From NCBI RefSeq assembly GCF_030269515.1, contig NZ_BSTM01000001.1, forward strand, positions 372,001 through 436,000: a stretch of DNA of 64,000 nucleotides, read 5' to 3'. Positions 24,748 to 33,179 of the stretch are shown here, in pieces (position 1 is the stretch's first letter; each line of letters starts with the position of its first letter). Source of the stretch: Actinomadura sp. NBRC 104412 (GTDB lineage: Bacteria > Actinomycetota > Actinomycetes > Streptosporangiales > Streptosporangiaceae). Under the pieces are notes generated by a model that did not search any database, was not told the DNA's origin, and saw nothing but the letters and a program-made list of their open reading frames with translations. The translations under genes and the position numbers were made by a program.

Positions 24748-25149
24748 TCAGGCGGATGCCGCCAGTTCCTCCATGCGCCTGCCGACCGCGCGCGCGAGCG
24801 TCATCGCCGCGGGCAGCGGACGGACCATGACCGTCAGATCCGCGACCAGACCGTCACCGTTGAAGGTCAGCAGGTCGAGGCCCTGCACGGACTTCCCCAT
24901 GACATGCGCGCTGAACAGCAGCGCCTGGGCGGGTGCCCCGCCCGGCGCGGTGCCGGCCAGATCATGGGTGTAGTGGAAGCCCTCAAAGGTCTCCATGAGC
25001 ACGTGCAGGAGCGTGGTGACCGAATCCCTGCCGCGGTAAGGACGCACCATCACCGGACTGTGGAACTCGATGGCCGGATCCAGGGCACGGGTCACCGCGT
25101 CGAGGTCCATGGCCTCGACCGCGGCGCGAAACGTCCCAGGAACGATCAC
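24748..25149 (-). CDS. SnoaL/NTF2-like protein
   Basis: A 133-residue NTF2-fold protein: 'FRAAVEAMDLDAVTRALDP', 'EFHSPVMVRPYRGRDSVTTL', 'HVMGKSVQGLDLLTFNGDGL' and 'DLTVMVRPLPAAMTLARAVG'. The GTG start overlaps the SGNH hydrolase stop (GTGA). NTF2-like proteins serve as cyclases, isomerases, hydrolases or binding proteins, so the reaction cannot be named. It closely resembles the product of 32637-33029, which keeps the same 'TVMVRPL-AA-LARA' ending; both are associated with a PadR regulator of the same subtype. Confidence 0.85.
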   Translation of the reverse strand: MIVPGTFRAAVEAMDLDAVTRALDPAIEFHSPVMVRPYRGRDSVTTLLHVLMETFEGFHYTHDLAGTAPGGAPAQALLFSAHVMGKSVQGLDLLTFNGDGLVADLTVMVRPLPAAMTLARAVGRRMEELAASA

Positions 25150-26306
25150 GACGGCCGCTCCCTCACATCGACCGCGACCGCGCTCGCGACCACCCCCCGC
25201 ACGGCCTCCACCGCCGAGCCGTTGGCGGTGCCCGGCGCGTGGACCGCGCCGTTTCCGTTGGACGGGACGATGCCGTGCTCGATACGGGAGTCCAGTGCGT
25301 TGGCCAGGTCCTGCGCCCAGACGCGGTAGCCGGCCGGGGACGGGTGGAACCCGTCGGAGGCGAACAGTCCGGGATCGGCGGCCATGGCCGGGTCCATGGG
25401 AACGTGGAGCGCGCCGTAGGTGCGCGCCACCTCCCGCATGATCCGGTCCATCGCGCGGGCCCGTGCCCCCATCACGGTGCGCAACGGCTGCGGCAACGCG
25501 GGGAACCTGTGGACGGGCGGCATCCCGGCGACGATCACCTGGGCATGGTCGTACCTTCCGCGCAGCGCGGCGACGAGCGCGGTCAGATCCAGGGACCACG
25601 ACCGCAGGGGGCGGCGGCGGATCAGATCGTTGATCCCGACCGTGATGACCACGATGTCCGGGCTCGCGCCGTTCAGCGCGGGGACGAGCTCGCGGAACAC
25701 CTTGCGGGCCGTGGCGCCGTTCTTGCCGACGGCGGTCCAGGTCACGCCGCAGTCACGGCGGTCGCTGAGGGCGCCGGCGAGGTAGCCGGGCAGTGCCTCG
25801 GCATGCTGGGACGCGCCCACGCCCGCGGCCGTGGACTCGCCTATGACCACGACACGCAGAAGCGGGACCGCCCCGGGGATGATCCCCCGGTCGGCCCCGG
25901 AGGCGGGGTCGAGCCGCGGTGTGCGGCGGGCCGTCCGCCGGGCCTGAAGAAGAAGGAGGGGCGCGAACAACACCGACATCGTCCCGCGGGGGACGGCGGT
26001 GAAGGCGCGGATCGCGCGGCCCGATTCGCCGCGCCTGGTCCGAGCCCGACGAGTCGCCTGATGAGTCGAAGAGGTGTGATGCGTCGAAGAGCGCGATCCG
26101 TTGCCGTTGTAGGTGAGGTGGCCGTTGAACGTGTGGCCATTGAGCGTGGCGTTGCCGATGGGCGAGCCGCCGCTGAACGTGCCGGCCGAACCTTGATGAC
26201 CGCTGCCGTCGGAGGCGCCGTTCGATGGCATGACGCCATTAACACCGCTCGACAGGGTGTTCGATCCATTGGTTCGGGTGGCACGGGTGAAGGAGAGTGG
26301 TCTCAT
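25146..26306 (-). CDS. SGNH/GDSL hydrolase with Gly/Asn/Ser-rich N-terminal region
   Basis: A 386-residue protein. The first 80 residues are Gly/Asn/Ser/Thr-rich and look disordered; a hydrophobic stretch 'VPRGTMSVLFAPLLLLQ' could anchor it in the membrane. The hydrolase domain (about 145-345) shows block I 'VVVIGESTAAGVGAS' (Ser nucleophile; GES replaces GDS), block III 'ITVGINDLIRR' and block V 'DGFHPSPAGYRVWA' (Asp/His). It likely hydrolyses an ester or acyl group. It lies between a second GDSL gene and the SnoaL-like gene; a 50-bp gap upstream and a GTGA overlap downstream place it in the same transcript. Confidence 0.88.
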   Translation of the reverse strand: MRPLSFTRATRTNGSNTLSSGVNGVMPSNGASDGSGHQGSAGTFSGGSPIGNATLNGHTFNGHLTYNGNGSRSSTHHTSSTHQATRRARTRRGESGRAIRAFTAVPRGTMSVLFAPLLLLQARRTARRTPRLDPASGADRGIIPGAVPLLRVVVIGESTAAGVGASQHAEALPGYLAGALSDRRDCGVTWTAVGKNGATARKVFRELVPALNGASPDIVVITVGINDLIRRRPLRSWSLDLTALVAALRGRYDHAQVIVAGMPPVHRFPALPQPLRTVMGARARAMDRIMREVARTYGALHVPMDPAMAADPGLFASDGFHPSPAGYRVWAQDLANALDSRIEHGIVPSNGNGAVHAPGTANGSAVEAVRGVVASAVAVDVRERPS

Positions 26307-26356
26307 CTCTACCCCATACTGTGACTAACCCGATTCAGGGCTATTCAGATTTTTGA

Positions 26357-27019
26357 CTATCCAGTCTGTGCGGTTACCTGCTCCCCCAGGAGGCTCCTCG
26401 CGATATCGATGATCACCTCCGCGACATAGGCATGCCCGACGGAGTTGAGGTGGATACCGTCGATGGCCCACAGCGACGGATCCATGACGAGGGGCACCAC
26501 GTCCGGCTCCATGAATTCCATTCCGAACGCGCGGGTGCCCCGGCGCAGTTCCGCATTGAAGAGTTGAATACGTTCGAGTATCCGCTTCCTGCGGAAGTTG
26601 GAGATGATAGATCGTTCCAGCAGCGGCGGGGCGTGGGGGACCGGCGCCGCGAGGCCCACCGCCCCGGCCGACCGGGCCCAGCCGAACACCTCTGCCAGGT
26701 GCGCGGCCACCTCCGCCGTCTCGAACCCGTTGATCGCGTCGTTCATCCCGCAGTTCAGGACCATCAGCCGTGGCCGCAGGGAGCGGACCACGGGCAGCTG
26801 CTCCGCCACCACCTGCGCGATCGTCGCCCCCGGTATGGCGGCGTTGACCATGCGCTCGGCGGGCAGCCCGAGGGCCTCGGCGAGCCGGCCGGCCCAGCCG
26901 CGCCAGCCACCGGACGGATAGGGATCGTCCCGGCCCTCGGCCACACTGTCACCCAGGACGACCAGCTCGACTCCCGCAAGGTCGGGCCGGACGGCCAGGG
27001 CGGCCGGTGCGACGTCCAT
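26357..27019 (-). CDS. GDSL/SGNH hydrolase
   Basis: A 220-residue intracellular hydrolase with 'ELVVLGDSVAEGRDDPYP' (Ser nucleophile), 'AIPGATIAQVV', 'NCGMNDAINGF' (oxyanion Asn) and 'DGIHLNSVGHAYVAEVI' (Asp-His). There is no signal peptide. The ATG at 27019 overlaps the ACP stop (TGATG), so it is co-translated with the carrier protein and may release or edit its acyl group as a thioesterase. That role is inferred from context only. Confidence 0.9.
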   Translation of the reverse strand: MDVAPAALAVRPDLAGVELVVLGDSVAEGRDDPYPSGGWRGWAGRLAEALGLPAERMVNAAIPGATIAQVVAEQLPVVRSLRPRLMVLNCGMNDAINGFETAEVAAHLAEVFGWARSAGAVGLAAPVPHAPPLLERSIISNFRRKRILERIQLFNAELRRGTRAFGMEFMEPDVVPLVMDPSLWAIDGIHLNSVGHAYVAEVIIDIARSLLGEQVTAQTG

Positions 27020-27285
27020 CAGGCCACCAGTTCGAGCAGGTAGTCGGTGAGCGTGTCGACAGTGCCTCGGCGCCTGGCCTCGGCCACGTCCACCTCTACC
27101 TGCAGATGGTCCTCGATGTCGCTGATGATGCTGATGGCGTAGACGGAGTCCACGCCGTACCGGGCCAGCTCGACCGTGGGGTCGATGCTGTCCACCGGCT
27201 TGTCGAGATAGAACGCGATCCGCTCGAGCAGCCACGTTCGCAGCCCACTCCGCGATATCGTCTCCATCGTCTCCGTTTCGCTCAC
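27019..27285 (-). CDS. Discrete acyl carrier protein
   Basis: An 88-residue PP-binding domain. The phosphopantetheine Ser47 is in 'ELARYGVDSVYAISIISDIE', preceded by 'ITRTWLLERIAF'-like helix 1 and followed by the acidic recognition helix. It is the first gene of a leftward set (ACP, GDSL, SGNH, SnoaL-like, dehydrogenase, FAAL). The likely flow is FAAL loads a fatty acid on this ACP and the dehydrogenase modifies it there. No NRPS or PKS is visible in the window, so the final acceptor is unknown. Confidence 0.92.
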   Translation of the reverse strand: MSETETMETISRSGLRTWLLERIAFYLDKPVDSIDPTVELARYGVDSVYAISIISDIEDHLQVEVDVAEARRRGTVDTLTDYLLELVA

Positions 27286-27873
27286 CGCGTTCCCCTTCTC
27301 TTGGGTGATCTTTTATCGCTCGATCCCCCGAGTCGCGCGATTCCCCGGCGCCGGCCGCAACGAAGATTACCGCCGCGACCGTATCAGATGACACACTGGG
27401 CTGTGAACTGCCCGGAACAATTTATTTTCCACGCTGTAAATTGAGTAAGTCCCATGGTAAATGGTCGGCACATAAGTCCTGGCACAGTGTGATCAACAGG
27501 TACGTCCAGCGTGCCCTGAGCGCGCGGGCAGTAGGTGTCCGGATTCCTGATCGTTAACGCTAGTAAACGCCGTTCACCTGGGTAAACGCCAGAAGGGGCG
27601 GGACAGGATCGATCATGCTGGACAGGCGGGACGTCCCGCGACGGCCGCGCATCGCCGTGCCGCCAGGGGTATTTGGGACAGGACCGAAGCCCCGGTTAGG
27701 AACCTTCGGCTGCACAGAACATGGACACGCTCCGCACGCATGACGGCGGGTTTTCGTCGCTCAAAGTGACGATCGGTGCGCTCTAGATCGTTCCAGACGG
27801 CCGGAGGTACAGGCATCTGACCTCCTGGTGAAAGAAACTCTCGTCCGCCTGCCCCGACGCCGCCGGAACCGCC
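27286..27873. other. Intergenic region, AT-richer than its surroundings
   Basis: This 588-bp stretch holds no supported gene. The half next to the ACP gene is clearly less GC-rich and should contain the promoter of the FAAL gene set. Three near-identical octamers occur at 27553 (GTTAACGC), 27563 and 27582 (both GTAAACGC), spaced 10 and 19 bp, possible activator sites. A perfect 14-bp palindrome GCGGGACGTCCCGC lies at 27626-27639. Confidence 0.5.
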
Positions 27874-28476
27874 CTACACGCCGGTCACCGTCTGGAGCAG
27901 GCCCCAAACGAAGTGCGCCACGTAGACGGGGCGGCCCTTGGCCTCGCCCTCCGCGCCGGCCGGACGGCCGCCCGGCCGGCCGTCCGGGACGGTGAAGGTG
28001 GCGTGCCAGCGGCTCGGCACCTCGCCCGCCTGGTGCCGCACGCCGTCGAAGCACCGGTCGAGATCCCCGACCACACAGGACCACGGCACCAGGTCGTCGA
28101 CGTCCTTCAGCGGCGGCACCGGGACGCCTTCCGCGCGGACCAGCCATTCCTGGAGGATCGTCCCGTCGGGTGCGGTCAGCGTCTCGTACCGGAGGTCGGG
28201 CCAGAGCGAGAGGGGCCATCGCTCCAGTTGGCACACGATCCCGGCGAGCATCCGCTCCTCGACCTCGTCAGGTGGTCCGAGCACCGCCGCGAGCCTTGCC
28301 CGTCCATGCGCGAACCCCGGCGACCGCACCATGCGCTGCCAGCGGGCGTTCACCTCGCGCATCTCGGTACGCGAGGCGCCCAGCGACCGGGCCGCCTCCG
28401 CCACCAGGTCCGGCTGGTAGTCCGCCATCCGCCGGAGCAGGACAAGCTGGAACTCCCGCCTCGCGAACCCCTTCAT
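27874..28476 (-). CDS. Hypothetical protein
   Basis: A 200-residue soluble protein. The N-terminal 60 residues are helical ('[20 protein letters not shown]', '[20 protein letters not shown]') and could form a small DNA- or protein-binding domain. The rest is mixed alpha/beta with Trp-rich segments ('[15 protein letters not shown]', '[17 protein letters not shown]') and a Gly/Pro loop. Not recognised. ATG 28476 is the first start consistent with the conserved-looking helix; the frame continues upstream without similarity. It is divergent from the ATPase gene at 28722. Confidence 0.55.
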   Translation of the reverse strand: MKGFARREFQLVLLRRMADYQPDLVAEAARSLGASRTEMREVNARWQRMVRSPGFAHGRARLAAVLGPPDEVEERMLAGIVCQLERWPLSLWPDLRYETLTAPDGTILQEWLVRAEGVPVPPLKDVDDLVPWSCVVGDLDRCFDGVRHQAGEVPSRWHATFTVPDGRPGGRPAGAEGEAKGRPVYVAHFVWGLLQTVTGV

Positions 28477-28721
28477 GCGTCCATGCCTATCAGGAGAGCC
28501 GGGGCGCCCGAGCACGGAGCGCCCAGGGCGGGAGGCCGGGCCGGCGCGCCTGGCGATGGGGCGCGCAGAGGACTTTCCGCAGCGTGCCGTAAGGGGTTTG
28601 CGCGCATGCAAGCGGCGGTGACTGGATCGGGGGCGCCGCGTCACAGTTGAAGCGGTACGAGCGGAGCTTCGGCAAGGCTCGTGCGAGCCCGCCGCCCTTC
28701 CGATCTCCGGACACAGAGCAC

Positions 28722-29315
28722 ATGTTCGGTTACAGCCCAACACGTGGAACAGCCGCCGCAATGGATGCACTTGACACTTGGCCAGGATCCCCGGCGTTCC
28801 TCGCGGGCTCCTATGTCGAACCGTCCCCCGAACCCTCCCTCGAACTGGGTCCGCCTCCCGACCTGGGCAAGACCGCGTCCACGCGTTCCGCGGGCGTGCT
28901 GGGGGAGATCGACCTCGCCGCCACCCCGGCCGCGGTACGGCTGGCCCGCTCCTACATCCGGGAGCTGGTCGGCGAGTGCCTGGGTCCCGGGCCGGACATC
29001 CTGGACGACCTCGAACTGCTGACCTCCGAGTGCGTCACCAACTCGGTCACGCACGCGCGGCCCCGGCGGAACGGCACGGTCATGCTCTCGGTCCTGCACT
29101 CCGGGCGCACGGTACGGGTGGAGGTCACCGACGGCGGCCCGCGTACAGGGGTCAGGCATCCCTCGGAGGACCCGCTGCCCATCGACGGGCGGGGGCTGCG
29201 GCTGATCGAGGCGATCGCCATCGACCACGGGCGGAACCGCGACACCGCCGGTTCCGCGACGTTCTGGTTCGAGATGGCGATCACGGGTGACCGTCCCGAC
29301 CCGGCGCTCGGATAA
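28722..29315 (+). CDS. Single-domain HATPase (ATP-binding regulatory protein)
   Basis: The ATP-binding domain has '[20 protein letters not shown]' (N-box), '[13 protein letters not shown]' (G1) and '[15 protein letters not shown]' (G2), the RsbW-like fold used by many actinobacterial anti-sigma or regulatory kinases. The 80 residues before it are Pro/Ser/Glu-rich. The true start is unsure: ATG 28722 or 28761, neither with a good ribosome site. It precedes a helix-turn-helix gene in the same direction, a pairing common in these bacteria. Confidence 0.8.
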   Translation: MFGYSPTRGTAAAMDALDTWPGSPAFLAGSYVEPSPEPSLELGPPPDLGKTASTRSAGVLGEIDLAATPAAVRLARSYIRELVGECLGPGPDILDDLELLTSECVTNSVTHARPRRNGTVMLSVLHSGRTVRVEVTDGGPRTGVRHPSEDPLPIDGRGLRLIEAIAIDHGRNRDTAGSATFWFEMAITGDRPDPALG

Positions 29316-29550
29316 CGGACGCACACCAATCCCTCCCGACGGCGGTACCGAGATGACCAGTCCGCAACGGCGGGCTCCCCTGCCCCTGGCGTTCGCGCCC
29401 AGGTCACACCAGGCGCCGAGCCTGACCGGGGGCTCGACGCGGCATCCGGCACTGACCGGCATACCGGGCGGATCATCCATTGGGCACTTGCCGGAGCGGT
29501 CGGCCCCTATACGATCGAAGTGCCAGTCAGGGCCTCCCGTAGGGCGAGTC

Positions 29551-30597
29551 ATGCCACCCGACAGCGAGCCGAGATCTCTCTCAGAAATCGCCGGTGAACT
29601 TGGGCTGAACATGTCCGATGTCGCGATGTTCTCCGGATTGGACGAGAGCACCGTCTCTCGGCTGTGGGACAATCCCGGATGGCTGGACCGGATCAGCGGG
29701 CGTTCCCTGCAAAGCCTGATGTCCTCGATTCCGGGTATCGCCGAGTATTCCATGTCGCATTCCCTGCTGCGCCGCCGGGACATGCTCGTGACCGATCTCC
29801 ACGACGAGGGCCTGACCGTCGACCTGACGGCCTTGGAAAAGGCTCCGGTCGCGCAGCAGTACGTACTGAACGCCCTGGAGGCGGCACTTCACATCATGCG
29901 GGGGAACGCGGGCCAGCAGGTGTCGTCCTATCTGGCGCGATTCTGGGGACGCGAACCGGACGCCGCATTGTCGGTGCTGTATTCGACCGAGCCGGGCGAG
30001 GGCCTGCTGGAGAACCCGCGGGCGCTGGTCGAATCGTCGGTCGACCTGGCACCGCGGCTGGGCCGCAAGACGTACTCGTTCCACTCGATCCTCGCGCTGA
30101 ACATCCTGACGCACCAGGTCAGCAAGGTGACAAGGGTGCTGGACACCGACCTGGACCCGCAGGGGGCCGGACGGCAGGACGCGTTCATGATGCGCGGAGT
30201 GGTGATGGGCGCGCTGATCGGCTCGGACGATACCGAACTGGCCGAGAGGTACCATCGGAAACTGGAGCGGACCCCGATCTTCACGGCACTGGAGGAATGG
30301 TCGTTCCCCACGTACACGCGGGACAGCAGAATCACCTCCGACTTCACCCTTCCGAGTTCGCTGATGCTACGGAACACCGCACGTGAGGTCCTGCGTGAGA
30401 TAGCGGCCTACAATGACGCCTATCTCTACTACCTCGTCACGACTTACATTCCACTGGGATTGCAGCGCGATCCCACGTTCGGTGGCCGGCTGGACGATCT
30501 GGTGTCGGCGCTGGAAAGGCGCGCCGCCGAGTGCGGGGAACGGCGGATCAGGGACGCCTGCGTGCGGCTGGTGAAAAGGCTCAGGGGCATGGCCTGA
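29551..30597 (+). CDS. Helix-turn-helix regulator-like protein with large helical C-terminus
   Basis: A 348-residue protein. 'SLSEIAGELGLNMSDVAMFS' followed by 'GLDESTVSRLWDNPGWLDRI' makes an N-terminal helix-turn-helix of the XRE/LacI-like kind. The remaining 280 residues are alpha-helical with conserved-looking blocks 'YVLNALEAALHIMRG', 'ARFWGREPDAALSVL', 'RKTYSFHSILALNIL' and 'YNDAYLYYLVTTYIPLGL'. This family recurs in actinomycetes without known function; a DNA-binding regulator with a ligand- or protein-sensing module is likely. Start ATG 29551 is chosen because homologous sequence begins there; upstream sequence is low complexity. Confidence 0.7.
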   Translation: MPPDSEPRSLSEIAGELGLNMSDVAMFSGLDESTVSRLWDNPGWLDRISGRSLQSLMSSIPGIAEYSMSHSLLRRRDMLVTDLHDEGLTVDLTALEKAPVAQQYVLNALEAALHIMRGNAGQQVSSYLARFWGREPDAALSVLYSTEPGEGLLENPRALVESSVDLAPRLGRKTYSFHSILALNILTHQVSKVTRVLDTDLDPQGAGRQDAFMMRGVVMGALIGSDDTELAERYHRKLERTPIFTALEEWSFPTYTRDSRITSDFTLPSSLMLRNTAREVLREIAAYNDAYLYYLVTTYIPLGLQRDPTFGGRLDDLVSALERRAAECGERRIRDACVRLVKRLRGMA

Positions 30598-30635
30598 AGC
30601 ATGCCGGAAAAGGTTGCTGGAGAGGTTGGTTGCCG

Positions 30636-31463
30636 GTGGACGACGCGACGCGCACGGCGCCACAGGACACGGGGTCGAACGACACAGGGCCGCAAGCATC
30701 AGGGCCGGACGACACCGCGCCGAGGAATCTGACGCGGGAGCGATGGGAGGCCAATGCGGAGTACTGGGTGAAGATCATCCGCGAGCGCCGCGACCGGTAT
30801 CGCACCGAGCTGACCGACGAGGCCATGCTGGACGCGGTCGGCCCGTGCGCGGGGCTGCGGATCCTGGACGCGGGCTGCGGCGAGGGCTACCTCTCGCGCG
30901 AGCTGGCGTCCCGGGGCGCCGACGTCACCGGTGTGGACCTCGCCCAGGGCCTGATCGACGCGGCCGACGCCCATCCGCCGGTGGAAGGCGGCTCGGTCTC
31001 GTACCTCCGGGCCAGCGTGGACGAGCTGCCGTTCGGGGACGACCAGTTCGACCTGGTGGTCTGCAACCACCTGTTCAGCCATCTGCGGGACCCGAAGGAC
31101 GCGATCGGCGAGTTCGCCCGGGTGCTCAAGAGCGGCGGGCGGCTGGTCGTGCTGACCCTGCATCCCTGCTTCTACGTCGAGAACTCCGAGCATGGCGCGA
31201 TGACGAGCGTGCCGGCCGACCGCTACTTCCGGCCGCGCGGGATCGACCAGCGCTTCCTCGTGGACGGGCTGCGGTCGCCCGCGGAGATCACATCCTGGCT
31301 GCGTCCGCTGGAGTACTACTCTGGAACGCTCCGAGACGCCGGATTCGTCATCGCGGATCTGCGTGAACCCCACCCCAGCGCGGAGCGGCTGCGCGACGAC
31401 CCGTGGTGGCGCGAGGGCTTCCCGACCGCCATCTTCATCCTGATCATCGCCGAGCTCCGCTGA
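30636..31463 (+). CDS. Class I SAM-dependent methyltransferase
   Basis: A 275-residue protein with the Rossmann methyltransferase motifs: 'LRILDAGCGEGYLSRELASR' (motif I), 'VTGVDLAQGLIDAA', 'SVDELPFGDDQFDLVVCNHL' and 'EFARVLKSGGRLVVLTLHP'. The first 35 residues are Asp/Thr/Pro-rich and probably flexible. GTG 30636 follows GGAGAGG; TTG 30630 is an alternative. The small-molecule substrate is unknown. It lies 38 bp after the helix-turn-helix gene, so a shared transcript is likely. Confidence 0.88.
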   Translation: MDDATRTAPQDTGSNDTGPQASGPDDTAPRNLTRERWEANAEYWVKIIRERRDRYRTELTDEAMLDAVGPCAGLRILDAGCGEGYLSRELASRGADVTGVDLAQGLIDAADAHPPVEGGSVSYLRASVDELPFGDDQFDLVVCNHLFSHLRDPKDAIGEFARVLKSGGRLVVLTLHPCFYVENSEHGAMTSVPADRYFRPRGIDQRFLVDGLRSPAEITSWLRPLEYYSGTLRDAGFVIADLREPHPSAERLRDDPWWREGFPTAIFILIIAELR

Positions 31464-31513
31464 CCGCCGCCTCCTCGGCCCGCCCTCTTGGACGCGGCCT
31501 CCCGGACGTGACT

Positions 31514-31546
31514 GCGCGGGCGGATCCCGTCGGATCCCGCCCGCGC
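31514..31546. terminator. Terminator between convergent methyltransferase and small basic protein genes
   Basis: GCGCGGGCGGATCC (31514-31527) pairs with GGATCCCGCCCGCGC (31532-31546) with one bulged base and a 4-base loop. It can serve both strands. Confidence 0.7.
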
Positions 31547-31561
31547 GGCTACGGCCTCAGA

Positions 31562-31813
31562 TCAGCGGTTCTCCCTCCGCGCGTCCCTCACGTCCGACCG
31601 GGTCCGGTCGCGGTCGGCGGCCCGCCGTTCGTCCGCGAGACCGGCCGCGTCACGGGCCTCGGCCCCGGCCGGCTGCGCGATCCGCTCGTCCGCCGCGCCC
31701 GGACGGTCGGCGCCATGACCCTGCATGCGCAGCTTGTCCCCCGGCTTGGCGGAGCCGCCGCGGCCCGTCTTCGGCGCCGCCTTGCGGCTCGTGCCCTTGT
31801 TCTGCTTCGACAT
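31562..31813 (-). CDS. Small basic, low-complexity protein
   Basis: An 83-residue, highly charged protein: MSKQNKGTSRKAAPKTGRGG, then Ala/Asp/Arg-rich repeats ('ARDAAGLADERRAADRDR'). No hydrophobic core is visible; it is probably disordered, possibly nucleic-acid binding because of the Lys/Arg-rich head. AAGGGGA precedes the ATG. No family recognised. Confidence 0.55.
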   Translation of the reverse strand: MSKQNKGTSRKAAPKTGRGGSAKPGDKLRMQGHGADRPGAADERIAQPAGAEARDAAGLADERRAADRDRTRSDVRDARRENR

Positions 31814-31978
31814 GCCGCTTCCCCTTCTCGGTGGTACGGGACCTTTCCCCTGAGACCGGCGCCCGGGGTGCTGAGGTCGTCCCCCTGAGTGAAAGGTCAT
31901 CGACACCGGGACGATCCCCCGCGGCCACGCCCCTATGCCAACGAGATCACCAAGCTTCCCGCCGCACTGGGCAACACG

Positions 31979-32563
31979 TCAGGGCAGCCGGGGGTCGCTG
32001 CAGTCGGCGACGCCCGAGCGCTCGCGCAGGATGGCGAGGACGACCTCGCTCCACCGCAGGTTCTCCTGCTCGTGTCCCCGGCCGCGCATCAACGTGAGGT
32101 ACGGGCCGACGCGCTCCACCGTGCGGAGATATTCGTCCTCGTCCCGTCCGGCGAGCATACGGGCCCGCAACCGGTCGTAGCGGGCCAGCTTGGCCCGCGA
32201 CCACTCCATCCGCTCCTCGATCGCGGCGATGACGGACTCCGTATCGCCTGCGTCGACCGCCTGCACCTTGACCAGAAGGTCCTCACGGACGGACGGGGGA
32301 CGGGTGGGCGCCGCGGTGAAGTCGCGCAGGGCGAGGCGACCGGACTCGGTGATGCGGAACATCCGCTTGTTGGGGCGGCGCTGTTGCTCGACGACCCGTG
32401 CGGTCAGCAGGCCCTCGCCCTCGAGCCGGTCGAGCTCGCGGTACAGCTGCTGCGGGGTCGCCGTCCAGAAGTTGGCCACCGAAGCGTCGAACCGTTTGGC
32501 CAGCTCATATCCGGACGCCTCCCCTTCGAGGAGAGCAGCGAGCACCGCGTATTTCAAAGACAC
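31979..32563 (-). CDS. PadR-family transcriptional regulator, divergent to a SnoaL-like gene
   Basis: A 194-residue PadR protein: 'SLKYAVLAALLEGEASGYEL', 'NFWTATPQQLYRELDRLEGE' and 'NKRMFRITESGRLAL', then a helical dimerisation domain with 'VREDLLVKVQAVDAGD' and 'GPYLTLMRGRGHEQEN'. It is clearly a paralogue of the regulator at 20179-20766. GTG 32563 is preferred because the PadR consensus starts there; ATG 32599 would lie in the operator-like sequence. It is divergent from the SnoaL-like gene, which is the expected target. Confidence 0.9.
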   Translation of the reverse strand: MSLKYAVLAALLEGEASGYELAKRFDASVANFWTATPQQLYRELDRLEGEGLLTARVVEQQRRPNKRMFRITESGRLALRDFTAAPTRPPSVREDLLVKVQAVDAGDTESVIAAIEERMEWSRAKLARYDRLRARMLAGRDEDEYLRTVERVGPYLTLMRGRGHEQENLRWSEVVLAILRERSGVADCSDPRLP

Positions 32564-32582
32564 CTGGACAAGGTACAGCAGT

Positions 32583-32622
32583 CGTACTAGCGTACGCACC
32601 TATTAAACAAGTTGATTATTAG
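32583..32622. promoter_or_regulatory. Operator-promoter region of the PadR / SnoaL-like pair
   Basis: Two inverted repeats fill the divergent gap: CGTAC-TAGC-GTACG (32583-32596) and CTATTAAACA-N3-TGATTATTAG (32600-32622, 8 of 10 pairs). The TGATTATTAG half resembles TGACTAGTAA in the operator of the other PadR gene (20812-20841), as expected for paralogous repressors. Confidence 0.55.
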
Positions 32623-32636
32623 AAGGAGTGGCCGAA

Positions 32637-33029
32637 GTGCATCCGTTGCGGCAGGCGGTCGAGAACGCGGCGCTGGAGACGGTGCCCGCGCTGCTGGCCG
32701 AGAACGTGACCTTCGTGAGCCCGGTGGTGTTCGCCCCCTACACCGGGCGCGGCATCGTGACCGCGATCCTGCGCGGCGCCTACGCCGTCTTCGACGACTT
32801 CCGCTACGTCAACGAGATCAGCGACGCGAACGGCCGTTACCACGCGCTGCTGTTCGAGGCCCGGGTCGGAGACCGGGAGATCCACGGTTGCGACTTCGTC
32901 CGCCACAATGAGCAGGGCCTGATCGACGAGTTCACCGTGATGGTGCGTCCGCTGTCGGCGGCCAAGGCGCTCGCCCGCGCCATGGAGGCCCGGTTCCCCA
33001 GCATCGAGCGCGAGGCCGGCGTGGTGTGA
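32637..33029 (+). CDS. SnoaL/NTF2-like protein
   Basis: A 130-residue NTF2-fold protein, 'HPLRQAVENAALETVPALLA', 'TFVSPVVFAPYTGRGIVTAI', 'EARVGDREIHGCDFVRHNEQ' and 'DEFTVMVRPLSAAKALARAM'. It is a paralogue of 24748-25149. GTG 32637 is chosen because AGAAGGAG lies 8 bp upstream; GTG 32628 would overlap that site. Divergent from its PadR regulator, it may be a sequestering or modifying protein for the PadR ligand, or an enzyme. Both are inference. Confidence 0.85.
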   Translation: MHPLRQAVENAALETVPALLAENVTFVSPVVFAPYTGRGIVTAILRGAYAVFDDFRYVNEISDANGRYHALLFEARVGDREIHGCDFVRHNEQGLIDEFTVMVRPLSAAKALARAMEARFPSIEREAGVV

Positions 33030-33179
33030 CCCGCGCCCGGCGCAGGGCAAGACTCGACGAATTCATCCGCCAGAGGGCACAAAGCAGGCTTCGATGCCTG
33101 TGTGCCGTCTGGGATCTCCACTACGGTTCGGCCCCGAGAGTCCCTGTCGCCCGATCGCTATCCCTAGGAGCTCCCGCTC

